Assembly: GCF_001280015.1 (NCBI RefSeq) | Contig: NZ_LGDV01000197.1 | Span: forward strand, 1-64,000 | DNA length: 64,000 nucleotides | Origin: Streptomyces sp. MMG1121 | GTDB taxonomy: Bacteria; Actinomycetota; Actinomycetes; Streptomycetales; Streptomycetaceae | Reading direction: 5' to 3' | Shown: positions 36,560 through 45,983 of the stretch, piece after piece | How the letters are laid out: each line of letters starts with the position of its first letter | Numbering within the stretch: position 1 is the stretch's first letter | Notes under the pieces: model-generated | Told to the model about the DNA's origin: nothing | Database searches by the model: none | The model's input: only the letters and a program-made list of their open reading frames with translations | Program-made: the position numbers and the translations under genes

Positions 36560-37822
36560 GTGAGTACCTTCCAGGCCCCCAAGGGCACCTACGACCTGAT
36601 CCCGCCGGACTCCGCCAAGTACCTCGCGGTCCGCGAGGCGATCGCCGCCCCGCTGCGCAACTCCGGGTACGGCTACATCGAGACGCCCGGCTTCGAGAAC
36701 GTCGAGCTGTTCGCGCGCGGTGTCGGCGAGTCCACCGACATCGTCACCAAGGAGATGTACGCCTTCGAGACCAAGGGCGGCGACCAGCTGGCCCTGCGCC
36801 CCGAGGGCACGGCCTCCGTGCTCCGCGCGGCGCTGGAGGCCAACCTGCACAAGTCGGGCAACCTCCCGGTCAAGCTCTGGTACTCCGGCTCGTACTACCG
36901 CTACGAGCGCCCGCAGAAGGGCCGCTACAGGCACTTCTCCCAGGTCGGCGCCGAGGCGCTCGGCGTGGAGGACCCGGCGGTCGACGCCGAGCTGATCATC
37001 CTGGCCGACCAGGCGTACCGCTCGCTGGGCCTCAGCAACTTCCGCATCCTGCTGAACAGCCTGGGCGACAAGGAGTGCCGTCCGGTGTACCGGAGCGCGC
37101 TCCAGGACTTCCTGGGCGCCCTGGACCTGGACGAGGACACGCGGCGCCGCGCCGGGATCAACCCGCTGCGCGTCCTCGACGACAAGCGCGAGTCGGTCCA
37201 GCGGCAGCTCACGGGCGCGCCGCTGCTGCGCGACTACCTGTGCGACGGCTGCAAGGCCTACCACGAGGAGGTCCGCGACCTGCTGACCGAGGCGGGCGTG
37301 GCCTTCGAGGACGACCCGAAGCTGGTGCGCGGCCTGGACTACTACACCCGCACCACCTTCGAGTTCGTGCACGACGGTCTGGGCTCGCAGTCCGCGGTGG
37401 GCGGCGGCGGCCGCTACGACGGCCTGTCCGAGATGATCGGCGGCCCCGCGCTGCCGTCGGTCGGCTGGGCCCTGGGCGTCGACCGCACGGTCCTCGCCCT
37501 GGAGGCGGAGGGCGTCGAACTGGACCTCCCGTCCACGACGTCGGTCTACGCCGTCCCGCTCGGCGAGGAGGCCCGCCGCCTGCTGTTCGCGAAGGTCACC
37601 GAGTTGCGCAAGGCCGGCATCGCGGCGGACTTCTCCTTCGGCGGCAAGGGCCTGAAGGGTGCCATGAAGAACGCCAACCGCAGCGGCGCCCGCTACGCCC
37701 TCGTGGCCGGCGAACGCGACCTCGCCGAGGGCGTCGTCCAGCTGAAGGACATGGAGTCCGGCGAGCAGTCGCCGATCGCGGTGACCGAGCTCCTCACGGA
37801 ACTGAAGTCCCGGCTCGGCTAG
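36560..37822 (+). CDS. hisS: Histidine--tRNA ligase
   Basis: This 420-residue class II synthetase charges tRNA-His. Motif 2 lies in [20 protein letters not shown]. The histidine-binding motifs are [12 protein letters not shown] and [13 protein letters not shown], and motif 3 ends in the GGGGRYDGL and WALGVDR region. The C-terminal anticodon-binding domain is present. The GTG gives the typical [15 protein letters not shown] start. No aminoacyl-tRNA leader is seen; it follows the MBL gene closely. Confidence 0.97.
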   Translation: MSTFQAPKGTYDLIPPDSAKYLAVREAIAAPLRNSGYGYIETPGFENVELFARGVGESTDIVTKEMYAFETKGGDQLALRPEGTASVLRAALEANLHKSGNLPVKLWYSGSYYRYERPQKGRYRHFSQVGAEALGVEDPAVDAELIILADQAYRSLGLSNFRILLNSLGDKECRPVYRSALQDFLGALDLDEDTRRRAGINPLRVLDDKRESVQRQLTGAPLLRDYLCDGCKAYHEEVRDLLTEAGVAFEDDPKLVRGLDYYTRTTFEFVHDGLGSQSAVGGGGRYDGLSEMIGGPALPSVGWALGVDRTVLALEAEGVELDLPSTTSVYAVPLGEEARRLLFAKVTELRKAGIAADFSFGGKGLKGAMKNANRSGARYALVAGERDLAEGVVQLKDMESGEQSPIAVTELLTELKSRLG

Positions 37823-37870
37823 TCGAGACCCGCGAGAAGGAGGGCGCCGCAGAGCACTCCGGCGCCCTCC

Positions 37871-38497
37871 TCACTGCTCCAGCAGGCCATGGCGCATCGC
37901 GCTCGTCACCGCCGCCGTGCGGTCGTCCACCCCGAGCTTCGCGAAGACCCGCGGCAGACGGGTCCTCACCGTCGACTCGCCGATGAACAACCGTCGGCCG
38001 ATCTCCGCGTTCGTGCAGCCGTCGGCCACCAGGCGCAGGACCGCGCTCTCGCGGGCGGACAGCCGGGGTACGTCCGGCCTCGAACGGAGCCGGTCGACCA
38101 GGCGGGTGGCCACCGACGGGGCGAGTACGGTCTCTCCGCGCGCCGCGGCCCGCACCGCGTCGGGCAGTTCGCGGCGGGGGAGGTCCTTCAGGAGGTAGCC
38201 CGCCGCGCCCGCCTCCACGGCCCGCAGCATGTCCCGGTCCGTCTCGTACGTCGTCAGGACGGTCACCCGGCACGGCAGCCCGGCCGCGCTCATCCGCTCG
38301 ATCGAGTCGACGCCCCCGCCGTCCGGCATGCGCAGGTCCATCAGCACGATGTCCGGCCGCAGTTCGGCCGGCGTCGCCTCCGTCCGCGGCCCGCTGCCCG
38401 CGTCGCCGACCACCTCCAGATCCGGCTCGGCGCTGAGCATCGCGCGCAGCCCCTCCCGGACGACGGGGTGGTCGTCGGCCAGGACGATCCGGATCAC
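37871..38497 (-). CDS. NarL/LuxR-family response regulator
   Basis: This 208-residue regulator has an N-terminal receiver domain with Asp8-Asp9, phosphoacceptor Asp54 (VLMDLRMPDGG) and Lys104 (LLKDLPRREL), and a C-terminal LuxR helix-turn-helix (about residues 145-200, LSARESAVLRLVADG). The reading frame is complete. The GTG start overlaps the stop of the kinase remnant (GTGA). It is the last gene of the operon 40402-37871, whose other three genes are damaged, so it may lack its cognate kinase. The recognition helix reads TVRTRLPRVFAKLGV. Confidence 0.9.
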   Translation of the reverse strand: MIRIVLADDHPVVREGLRAMLSAEPDLEVVGDAGSGPRTEATPAELRPDIVLMDLRMPDGGGVDSIERMSAAGLPCRVTVLTTYETDRDMLRAVEAGAAGYLLKDLPRRELPDAVRAAARGETVLAPSVATRLVDRLRSRPDVPRLSARESAVLRLVADGCTNAEIGRRLFIGESTVRTRLPRVFAKLGVDDRTAAVTSAMRHGLLEQ

Positions 38498-38721
38498 TCG
38501 GTCTCACGCCTCACGACGGCGGGGACGGGCAGGCGTACGGCCACCGTCGTGCCGTCGCCGGGTGCGATGCGGACCGGCGGGCCCGGGTGCGCCGCGTCGA
38601 GGACGAAGGCCAGGGTGGCGGCCCACGCCACGGCGGAGTAGGCGTCCCAGTACCGGATCGTGCGGTCCCAGGCGTGCCCGTTCCGCGCCGTGGTGCCGCC
38701 GGTCGTCCCTGACGGCGTCAT
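38494..38721 (-). pseudogene. Remnant of a sensor histidine kinase with internal deletion
   Basis: This 75-residue frame joins two ends of a kinase. Residues about 18-48 look like the N-terminal start and first membrane span of a NarX-type sensor (RTIRYWDAYSAVAWAATLAF, then VLDAAHPGPP). Residues 50-75 look like the last strand of the HATPase domain (GDGTTVAVRLPVP and RRETE). The dimerisation helix with its His and the N, G1 and G2 boxes of the ATPase are missing; roughly 300 residues seem to have been lost in frame. The ATG overlaps the permease stop (ATGA) and its stop overlaps the response-regulator GTG, showing the original operon layout. Confidence 0.7.
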
Positions 38722-39538
38722 CCCTCGCGCCGGTTCTTCCACCGGAAGGCCAGCAAGCACAGCACCAATCCTCCGACGCACCACGCGGCGAGCACCAGCG
38801 CGATCCGCCCGAACTCCCAGGCGTGCGCCTGCTCCAGCACCTTCGCCGAGTCCGGCAGGAACACGCCCCTGAGGCCCTGGCACAGCCACTTCGGCGGGAA
38901 CAGGGCGCCGATGTCGATGGCGATGTAGACCCCGGAGACGAACTGGAGCAGGAGGAAGGGGAGTACGACGACGGAACTGGCGCTCTTCGCCGACTTGGGC
39001 ACCGAGCTGATGGCGATGCCGAGCAGCGCGCAGCCGGTCGGGCCCAGCACGAAGATCCACGCGAAGTCGAACCAGCGCCCGGGGCCGGACGGCAGGTGGA
39101 CGTCGTAGAACGTCGTGCCGACGGCCAGCAGGATCGCGGTCTCCAGGACACCGGTGAACAGAACCAGCCAGATCTTGCCCAGGAAGTACGCCGCGGGCGG
39201 CATCGGTGTGCCCCGCAGCCGGCGCAGCACCTTCTCGTCACGCTCGACGGCGATGGAGATGCCGAGCGACTGGAAGCTCGTCGACATGATCCCGGAGGCC
39301 GTCATCGCGGGCACGTACAGCTGGGAGGCCGTGATCCCGGCGCCCCGGACGTCGTCGCGGAAGACCGACGCGAACAGGAACAGGAACACCACCGGGAGGG
39401 CGAAGGTGAACACCACCTGCTCGCGCTGCCGGAAGAACCGCCGGATCTCCTGCCGCCCCGCAGCAGCCCGAGAGACCAGGCGCCGGGTAGGGATGCGGCG
39501 GACCCTCGGGCGGTGGCCCGTACGGCGGTCGTGGTCAT
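38718..39538 (-). pseudogene. ABC-2 type transporter permease, frameshifted
   Basis: The start (ATG at 39538, overlapping the ATPase stop as ATGA) opens a frame reading TTTAVRATARGSAASLPGAW and then SLGLLRGG. The homologous continuation (EIRRFFRQREQVVFTFALP onward) is in another frame, so about one base is missing between roughly 39450 and 39462. The rest is a normal ABC-2 permease: about six spans, LPVVFLFLFASVFRDD, and a SIAVERDEKVLRRLRGTP loop, ending in FRWKNRREG. Internal re-initiation at the GTG at 39416 could still yield a protein of 232 residues lacking the N-terminus. A sequencing error cannot be excluded, but both neighbours are damaged too. Confidence 0.75.
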
Positions 39539-40402
39539 CGGGCGGCCTCCTGTCCGGTCAGCCGGAGGCAGACGTCCTCCAGGGCGGGGCGGGTCACGGT
39601 CAGCCCGGGTATCTCGCCGTCGAAGCGGGGCATGAGCGCGGCGACGACCGGGGTGGGGGCGTCGGTCAGCTCCGTGCGCGGGGAGCCGTCGGGTTCCGTC
39701 CAGGCGACGGTGACCTCACCGCCGTAGCGCAGGCGCAGCCCGTCGGGGGTGCCCTCGGCGACGACCCGGCCCTTCGTGACGACGGCGAGGCGGTCGGCGA
39801 GCGTCTCCGGCCTCCTCCAGGTGATGCGTGGTGAGCAGGATCGTCGTGCCCTCGTCGGCGAGCAGCCGGACCAGGTCCCAGAACCGGCGCCGGGCGGCCG
39901 GGTCGAAGCCCGTGGTGGGCTCGTCCAGGAGAAGCAGCTCCGGGCCGCCGATCACGCCGAGCGCCACGTCCAGACGGTGCCGCCGGCCGCCGGAGAGGGT
40001 CTTGATCCGGCTGTCCGCCTTCGCCTCCAGGCCGACCAGGGCGATGACCTCCGCCGGATCGCGCGGGCGCGGGTAGCAGCGGGCGAAGTGCCGCACCGTC
40101 TCGCGGACGGTCAACTCGGCGGGCGCCGATTCGTCCTGCCAGACGATCCCCACCCGGGACCGCCACGCGCGCGTGCCCGTCGCCGGGTCCGCGCCCAGGG
40201 CGGACACCTCGCCCCCGTCCCGTGACCTGTTCCCCTGGAGGATCTCCACCGTGGTGCTCTTGCCCGCGCCATTGGGTCCGAGCAGGCCGAACACCTCACT
40301 GCGCAGGATGCCGAGGTCGAGACCGTCGACCGCGGTGACGCCCCCGTACCGCTTGCGCAGCCCCCGGACGTCCACCGCGCGTTCGTTCGCGTGTGCTGTC
40401 AT
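39535..40402 (-). pseudogene. ABC transporter ATP-binding protein, frameshifted
   Basis: The ATG at 40402 opens a DrrA-type ATPase: Walker A GPNGAGKSTT, the Q-loop region GIVWQDESAPAELTV, signature LSGGR, Walker B LLLLDEPTTGFDP and the switch TTHHLEEA. Right after this, at about 39808-39812, one extra G (GCCGGAGACG where GCCGAGACG keeps frame) shifts the reading frame. In the shifted frame the expected end continues (TLADRLAVVTKGRVVAEGTP, to LEDVCLRLTGQEAAR) and stops at 39535, overlapping the permease ATG. The out-of-frame product would end at 39716. Such exporters usually expel drugs or peptides under the linked two-component system. Confidence 0.78.
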
Positions 40403-40546
40403 GGCCTCGAGCTTCGGCCGGAACCGAACGGTCCGTGACCACCGTGCGTACCTCCTTATGTCCTCCGAACGGTGGACGCACGCGCGCGTGCGGCACAATG
40501 ACCCCTGCCCGAAGATGGTCCAACTCTCAAGTGACGGAATCGGCGG

Positions 40547-41203
40547 ATGAGCAAGACGACAGTCAAAGACGTCTCGACGGAGCCCGGGCCCGAGCGCGCC
40601 GCCGACGCACCCCGTACGGTGGGCGGCAGCCGCGCCTTCGCCCTGCTGCTGGTGATCACCGGTGCGGCCGGACTGCTGGCGGCCTGGGTCATCACGCTCG
40701 ACAAGAACAAGATCCTCGAAGCGAAGATCGCGGGGAAGACGTTCACGCCGGGCTGCAGTGTCAACCCGATCGTCTCCTGCGGCAGCGTCATGGAGAGCAA
40801 GCAGGCGGCGGCCTTCGGCTTCCCGAACCCCTGGCTCGGCCTGGTCTGCTACGGCATCGTCATCTGCGTCGGCATGAACCTGCTGGCCCGCGCCCGCTTC
40901 CCGCGCTGGTACTGGCTGACCTTCAACTTCGGCACGCTCTTCGGTGTCTGCTTCGTCACCTGGCTGCAGTTCCAGTCCCTGTACCGGATCAACGCGCTGT
41001 GCCTGTGGTGCTCGCTGGCCTGGGTCGCCACGATCACCATGTTCTGGTACGTGACCTCGTTCAACGTCCGCAACGGCTTCCTGCCCGCGCCCGGCTGGCT
41101 GAAGCGGTTCCTCGCCGAGTTCACCTGGGTCGTCCCGGTCACCCACTGCGGCATCATCGCCATGCTGATCCTCACCCGCTGGGGCAGCCAGCTCTGGGCC
41201 TGA
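40547..41203 (+). CDS. Vitamin K epoxide reductase (VKOR) family protein
   Basis: This 218-residue membrane protein reoxidises exported thiol oxidoreductases by passing electrons to menaquinone. About five spans are visible. The loop cysteines are Cys70 and Cys78 (CSVNPIVSCGSVM), and the quinone-side CxxC is Cys152-Leu-Trp-Cys155. There is no fused thioredoxin/DsbA domain, so a separate partner is needed. The 144-bp gap from the ABC locus holds a CACAAT (40494-40499) that may be its -10 box and a 14-bp palindrome at 40478-40491. Confidence 0.93.
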   Translation: MSKTTVKDVSTEPGPERAADAPRTVGGSRAFALLLVITGAAGLLAAWVITLDKNKILEAKIAGKTFTPGCSVNPIVSCGSVMESKQAAAFGFPNPWLGLVCYGIVICVGMNLLARARFPRWYWLTFNFGTLFGVCFVTWLQFQSLYRINALCLWCSLAWVATITMFWYVTSFNVRNGFLPAPGWLKRFLAEFTWVVPVTHCGIIAMLILTRWGSQLWA

Positions 41204-41251
41204 ACCTCCGGCCCGGCCGGGTTGTCAGTGCGGTGATTTAGGGTTTTGGAC

Positions 41252-42607
41252 GTGGAACCCGACCTCTTCACCGCAGCGGCGGAAGAACGCCAGGAGAAGG
41301 ACCCGGCAGGCAGCCCCCTGGCCGTGCGGATGCGCCCCCGCACCCTCGACGAGGTCGTGGGCCAGCAGCACCTGCTGAAGCCCGGCTCCCCGCTGCGCCG
41401 GCTGGTCGGCGAGGGCTCGGGCGGCCCCGCCGGCCCGTCCTCGGTGATCCTCTGGGGCCCGCCCGGCACGGGCAAGACGACGCTGGCGTACGTCGTCTCC
41501 AAGGCGACGAACAAGCGGTTCGTGGAGCTGTCCGCGATCACCGCGGGCGTCAAGGAGGTCCGCGCGGTCATCGACGGCGCCCGCCGCGCCACGGGCGGCT
41601 TCGGCAAGGAGACCGTCCTCTTCCTGGACGAGATCCACCGCTTCAGCAAGGCCCAGCAGGACTCCCTGCTCCCGGCGGTCGAGAACCGCTGGGTGACGCT
41701 GATCGCGGCGACGACGGAGAACCCGTACTTCTCGGTGATCTCCCCGCTGCTCTCCCGCTCCCTCCTGCTCACCCTCGAACCGCTGACCGACGACGACGTC
41801 CGGGGGCTGCTGAAGCGGGCCCTGGGCGACGAGCGCGGCCTGAAGGACGCCGTCGGCCTGCCCGACGACACCGCGGAGCATCTTCTGCGCATCGCCGGAG
41901 GCGACGCGCGACGCGCCCTGACCGCCCTGGAGGCCGCCGCCGGCGCCGCCCTGGACCAGGGCGAGAGCGAGATCAGCCTGCAGACCCTGGAGCAGACGGT
42001 CGACCGGGCCGCCGTCAAGTACGACCGCGACGGCGACCAGCACTACGACGTCGCCAGCGCCCTCATCAAGTCCATCAGGGGCTCCGACGTCGACGCGGCC
42101 CTGCACTACCTGGCCCGCATGATCGAGGCCGGCGAGGACCCCCGCTTCATCGCCCGCCGCCTGATGATCTCCGCGAGCGAGGACATCGGCCTGGCCGACC
42201 CGAACGCCCTGCCCGTCGCGGTCGCCGCCGCCCAGGCCGTCGCCATGATCGGCTTCCCCGAGGCCGCCCTCACCCTCAGCCACGCCACCATCGCCCTCGC
42301 GCTCGCCCCGAAGTCCAACTCCGCGACCACCGCGATCGGTGCCGCCCTGGAGGACGTACGCAAGGGCCTGGCCGGCCCGGTCCCGCCGCACCTGCGCGAC
42401 GGGCACTACAAGGGAGCCGCCAAGCTCGGCCACGCCCAGGGATACGTCTACCCGCACGACCTGCCCGAGGGCATCGCCCAGCAGCAGTACGCCCCGGACG
42501 AGCTGAAGGACCGCACGTACTACGCCCCGACCCGGCACGGCACGGAGGCGCGGTACGCGGACGCGGTGGAGTGGACCAGGAAGCACCTCGGTCGAAAGCG
42601 GTCCTGA
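41252..42607 (+). CDS. rarA: Replication-associated recombination protein RarA (MgsA) AAA+ ATPase
   Basis: This 451-residue clamp-loader-like ATPase acts at stalled replication forks. Walker A is GPPGTGKT (residues 69-76), Walker B FLDEIHRF, sensor 1 in [12 protein letters not shown], and the C-terminal tetramerisation part ends with [19 protein letters not shown] prefer the GTG at 41252 (MEPDLFTAA); a TTG at 41246 would add two residues. There is no strong ribosome-binding site, and TAGGGT at about 41239-41244 may be a -10 box, so the transcript may be leaderless or nearly so. Confidence 0.93.
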   Translation: MEPDLFTAAAEERQEKDPAGSPLAVRMRPRTLDEVVGQQHLLKPGSPLRRLVGEGSGGPAGPSSVILWGPPGTGKTTLAYVVSKATNKRFVELSAITAGVKEVRAVIDGARRATGGFGKETVLFLDEIHRFSKAQQDSLLPAVENRWVTLIAATTENPYFSVISPLLSRSLLLTLEPLTDDDVRGLLKRALGDERGLKDAVGLPDDTAEHLLRIAGGDARRALTALEAAAGAALDQGESEISLQTLEQTVDRAAVKYDRDGDQHYDVASALIKSIRGSDVDAALHYLARMIEAGEDPRFIARRLMISASEDIGLADPNALPVAVAAAQAVAMIGFPEAALTLSHATIALALAPKSNSATTAIGAALEDVRKGLAGPVPPHLRDGHYKGAAKLGHAQGYVYPHDLPEGIAQQQYAPDELKDRTYYAPTRHGTEARYADAVEWTRKHLGRKRS

Positions 42608-42911
42608 GCAGCCTGTAGAATCCCTCGCAGTGCTGAGTCCGGCACAGTCAGAGCCGGACAGTCGGCCGGAGACCCAGTTCCTCGTGAGCTGACTCCAGGA
42701 GCGTCGCGCACCGTCGATCGGTGTCGCGGGCAGCCCACCACCACCCGGAATCCCGGGAGCGGCCGGTGGGCCACTCGCGTGCTGCACGTATGTGCCCAGA
42801 CCAGGGAAACGGCTGCCCGGCAGGTCCCCCGAGGACCCGGCGGGTTTTCCCGGCTGCGGATGCGACCTCCCTAACCCTGACGAGCCGAACACTACGAAAG
42901 AGACAGAAACA
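42608..42911 (+). promoter_or_regulatory. Long rpsD leader region
   Basis: This 304-bp stretch between rarA and rpsD has no coding capacity I would support. TAGAAT at 42616-42621 is a good -10 box, though its -35 is poor, so the rpsD mRNA would start near 42628 with a leader of about 280 bases. Inside it, GTCCGGC (42637-42643) and GCCGGAC (42653-42659) form a hairpin, and further G+C-rich complementary blocks occur near 42750-42770 and 42820-42860. S4 controls its own synthesis through mRNA structures in other bacteria, so an autoregulatory leader is plausible; I do not match it to a known riboswitch. Confidence 0.5.
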
Positions 42912-43526
42912 GTGGCGAACCAGTCCCGCCCCAAGGTCAAGAAGTCGCGTGCCCTCGGCATCGCGCTGACCCCGAAGGCCGTCAAGTACTTCGAGGCCCG
43001 CCCCTACCCGCCGGGCGAGCACGGCCGCGGCCGCAAGCAGAACTCGGACTACAAGGTCCGTCTGCTCGAGAAGCAGCGTCTGCGCGCGCAGTACGACGTG
43101 TCCGAGCGCCAGCTCGTCCGCGCCTACGAGCGTGCCTCCAAGGTGCAGGGCAAGACCGGTGAGGCCCTGATCATCGAGCTGGAGCGCCGTCTCGACGCGC
43201 TGGTCCTGCGTTCGGGCATCGCCCGCACGATCTACCAGGCCCGCCAGATGGTCGTCCACGGCCACATCCAGGTCAACGGTCAGAAGGTCGACAAGCCGTC
43301 CTTCCGTGTCCGCCCGGACGACGTCGTGCAGGTCCGCGACCGCTCCAAGGACAAGACGCTCTTCACGATCGCCCGCGAGGGTGGCTTCGCCCCCGACGGT
43401 GAGACCCCGCGCTACCTGCAGGTGAACCTCAGGGCCCTGGCGTTCCGCCTGGACCGCGAGCCGAACCGCAAGGAGATCCCGGTGATCTGCGACGAGCAGC
43501 TCGTCGTCGAGTACTACGCCCGCTGA
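42912..43526 (+). CDS. rpsD: 30S ribosomal protein S4
   Basis: This 204-residue primary rRNA-binding protein nucleates assembly of the small subunit. The start [17 protein letters not shown] and the C-terminal S4 RNA-binding domain ([34 protein letters not shown] in pieces) are clear. The N-terminal zinc-finger cysteines found in many S4 proteins are absent: no Cys occurs in the first 100 residues, so this is a zinc-independent (C-minus) form. It stands alone, outside the alpha operon, behind a long leader, as in other actinobacteria. Confidence 0.97.
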   Translation: MANQSRPKVKKSRALGIALTPKAVKYFEARPYPPGEHGRGRKQNSDYKVRLLEKQRLRAQYDVSERQLVRAYERASKVQGKTGEALIIELERRLDALVLRSGIARTIYQARQMVVHGHIQVNGQKVDKPSFRVRPDDVVQVRDRSKDKTLFTIAREGGFAPDGETPRYLQVNLRALAFRLDREPNRKEIPVICDEQLVVEYYAR

Positions 43527-43550
43527 TCCCAGCCCCGGCGCAGCACTTCA

Positions 43551-43597
43551 GCCCGCCGTCTCCCCGCCCGGTCCTGCCGGGCGGGCGAGGCGGCGGG
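43551..43597 (+). terminator. rpsD terminator
   Basis: An inner 9-bp stem (43563-43571 with 43577-43585) and an outer 7-bp stem (43552-43558 with 43591-43597) form one long hairpin followed by TTTGTGTTT, 25 bases after the rpsD stop. Confidence 0.8.
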
Positions 43598-43616
43598 TTT
43601 GTGTTTCCCGGCCCCG

Positions 43617-45839
43617 TCAGGGCGTAGGCAGGTCCGGGCGTTCGGACGGCGCGGGCCGGTGGGGGCCGGTCGCACAGTTCCCCGCGCCCCTTCGGGGCGC
43701 GTCGCCCCCTCGCGGAGCCGGCACCGCGTCCAGCGGCCGTACCCCCTCACGCTCCAGCGCACGGGCCACGGCCGTCGCACGGTCGAGCCGGTCCCCTTCG
43801 CGCACGCACTCCTCGTAGCGCGCGTCGCCCAGCGCCTGCCGGGCGAGCGCCTCACAGCGCTCGTGCGGGGCGTTGTAGTACGCCGAGCCGAACAGCGGCA
43901 GTCCCACCGACGGCCACAGCCGGGCCGCCGCGCCCTGGAGCAGCGCCGCCTCTGCCGCGTCGCCCTCGGCCGCCGTCACCAGGGCCAGCAGCTCGATCGA
44001 CAGCACCGAGCCGAGCAGATCGTGGAAGGCGTGCGCGTTGCGCAGGCACTCCGTGAGCAGTTCGCGCGCCCGCTCCTGGGCGCCGTCCTGCCAGGCCGCG
44101 TACGCCAGCACGTACAGGGCGTAGGACCTCGCCCAGCGTTCCCCGTGGTCCTCGCACACCTGGCGCACGTCCTCGCACAGCCGCACCGCGTCCGGCAGAT
44201 CCCCCTGGAAGGCCCGCGTCATCGCCAGCTCCACCTGGCCCATCAGCACGTTGCTGTTCAGCTCGCCGATCTCCTGATAGCGCGCCAGCGCCGACCGCAG
44301 CAGCGTTTCTGCACGGGCCATGTCATCCGTGACCAGGGCCAGACAGCCGGTGCGGTGCTCCGCGTACGCCACCGCCGTCGGATCCGCGGCCTGTTCCGCT
44401 TGCTCGCGGCACTCCCGCAGCGCCGCCAGCGCGGGCACGGTGGCACCCTGCAGGATCGCCACGTAGCCGAGCACCCACAGCGCCTTCAGCCGGGACTGCT
44501 CGTACTCCGAGTCCAGCTCCAGGCTGCGTTCCAGCCAGCGCCGCCCCTCCGCGAGCCGCCCGCAGCCCACCCAGCAGAACCACAGCGACCCCGCCAGGCA
44601 CTGGCCGAGGTGTGCCTCGTCCGGCTCGGTCAGACAGAACTCCAGCGCAGTCCGCAGATTGGGCAGCTCGGCCTCGACCCGCTCGGCGATCTCGCCCTGC
44701 CGGGGCGAGAACCAGTCCAGCTCGCACCAGGTCGCCAGGCCCAGGAACCAGTCGCGGTGCCGACGGCACAACCGGCCCGCGTCTCCTGCCACCTCCAGCC
44801 ACTCGGCGCCGTAGGCCCGGACGGTGTCCAGCATCCGGTAGCGCGGGCCCGCCCCGGTGTCCTCGCGGGTGACGACGGACTGGGCCAGCAGCTCCGACAG
44901 CACGTCGAGAACGTCCTCGGCGGGCAGCCCGTCCCCGCCGCACACGTACTCGGCCGCCTCCAGGTCGAAGGTCTGCGCGAACACCGACAGCCGCGCCCAC
45001 AGCAGCCGTTCGACAGGCGTGCACAGCTCGTGGCTCCAGCCGATCGCCGTGCGCAGCGTCTGATGGCGGGCGGGCGGACCACCGGGCACCGGGCGCGCGA
45101 CCTCGGGCCGGCCGCCCGCGGCCAGCAGCCGGAACCGGTCGTCCAGCCGCCGCACCAGCTGCCCCAGGGACAGGGCCCGCAGCCGTCCGGCCGCCAGTTC
45201 CAGCGCGAGCGGGATGCCCTCCAGCCGACGGCACAACTCGCGGACCTGGGGGCCGTCGGACACCCGCAGCCCCTGCTCCCGGGCCCGGTCCGTGAACAGC
45301 TCCACCGCCTCGTCCTCGCCGAGCGGCGCCAGCGGGAACAGCCGCTCGCCCGCCAGCCCCAGCGGACGCCGGCCCGCGGCCAGCACCCTCAGCTCCGGCA
45401 GCTTCCGCAGCAGCTCCGCCGTCAGTGCGGCACAGGCCTCCGCCAGATGCTCGAACCCGTCCAGCACCAGCAGCACCGGGCGGCCGGCGAGGTGCTCCAG
45501 CAGCATCTCGCGGGGCAGCCGTGTGGTGTGGTCGGTCAGGCCCAGCGCCTCCACCACCGCGTACTCCACGAACTGCGGATCGCGCACCGCGGCCAGCTCC
45601 ACCCGCCCGGACCCGGCCCCCCGGCCGGCGGCGGCCCGCGCGGCCAGCCGGGACTTGCCGACGCCGCCGACCCCGGTCACGGTCACCAGCCGCGCCTCGC
45701 CGAGCGCCGTTGCCAGCTCGGCGAGTTCGGCCGCGCGCCCGACGAAAGTGGTCAGTTCCAGGGGCGGATCGCCGTCAGGGAAGGGGGCTGGGCGCTGAGG
45801 ACCTCGCATGGGACACGGAGCGTACTGAAGCGTGTTCAT
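43617..45839 (-). CDS. AfsR/LAL-like NTPase-TPR protein without a DNA-binding domain
   Basis: This 740-residue protein has an NB-ARC/STAND-type ATPase module followed by TPR-like helices. The P-loop is GVGGVGKS (residues 56-63), with Walker B LLVLDGFEHL and downstream blocks PLALELAAGRLRALS and YRMLDTVRAYGAEWL that are hallmarks of AfsR and LAL regulators. The C-terminal half is helical repeats. However, neither an N-terminal OmpR/BTAD domain nor a C-terminal LuxR helix-turn-helix is present, so it cannot act as a DNA-binding regulator by itself. I choose ATG 45839; ATG 45809 is an alternative. It diverges from the DUF948 gene. Confidence 0.85.
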   Translation of the reverse strand: MNTLQYAPCPMRGPQRPAPFPDGDPPLELTTFVGRAAELAELATALGEARLVTVTGVGGVGKSRLAARAAAGRGAGSGRVELAAVRDPQFVEYAVVEALGLTDHTTRLPREMLLEHLAGRPVLLVLDGFEHLAEACAALTAELLRKLPELRVLAAGRRPLGLAGERLFPLAPLGEDEAVELFTDRAREQGLRVSDGPQVRELCRRLEGIPLALELAAGRLRALSLGQLVRRLDDRFRLLAAGGRPEVARPVPGGPPARHQTLRTAIGWSHELCTPVERLLWARLSVFAQTFDLEAAEYVCGGDGLPAEDVLDVLSELLAQSVVTREDTGAGPRYRMLDTVRAYGAEWLEVAGDAGRLCRRHRDWFLGLATWCELDWFSPRQGEIAERVEAELPNLRTALEFCLTEPDEAHLGQCLAGSLWFCWVGCGRLAEGRRWLERSLELDSEYEQSRLKALWVLGYVAILQGATVPALAALRECREQAEQAADPTAVAYAEHRTGCLALVTDDMARAETLLRSALARYQEIGELNSNVLMGQVELAMTRAFQGDLPDAVRLCEDVRQVCEDHGERWARSYALYVLAYAAWQDGAQERARELLTECLRNAHAFHDLLGSVLSIELLALVTAAEGDAAEAALLQGAAARLWPSVGLPLFGSAYYNAPHERCEALARQALGDARYEECVREGDRLDRATAVARALEREGVRPLDAVPAPRGGDAPRRGAGNCATGPHRPAPSERPDLPTP

Positions 45840-45983
45840 TCCGTACAATCGCTTCACGCGACTCCGTCCCCGCCACCCGGTAATCCGGTACGGAGCCGCG
45901 GCCCCGGCGCGATAGGCTCGGGACACTGATTTTTTCCATGGTTTTCGATGTTGAGAGCACGTTTCAGGGAGCGGGTGCGCACA

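Noticed and set aside
39441..39820. Programmed ribosomal frameshifting in the ABC ATPase and permease genes
   Set aside because: There is no slippery heptamer with a following structure at either site, the two shifts have opposite sign, and the neighbouring kinase is also broken; decay is simpler.
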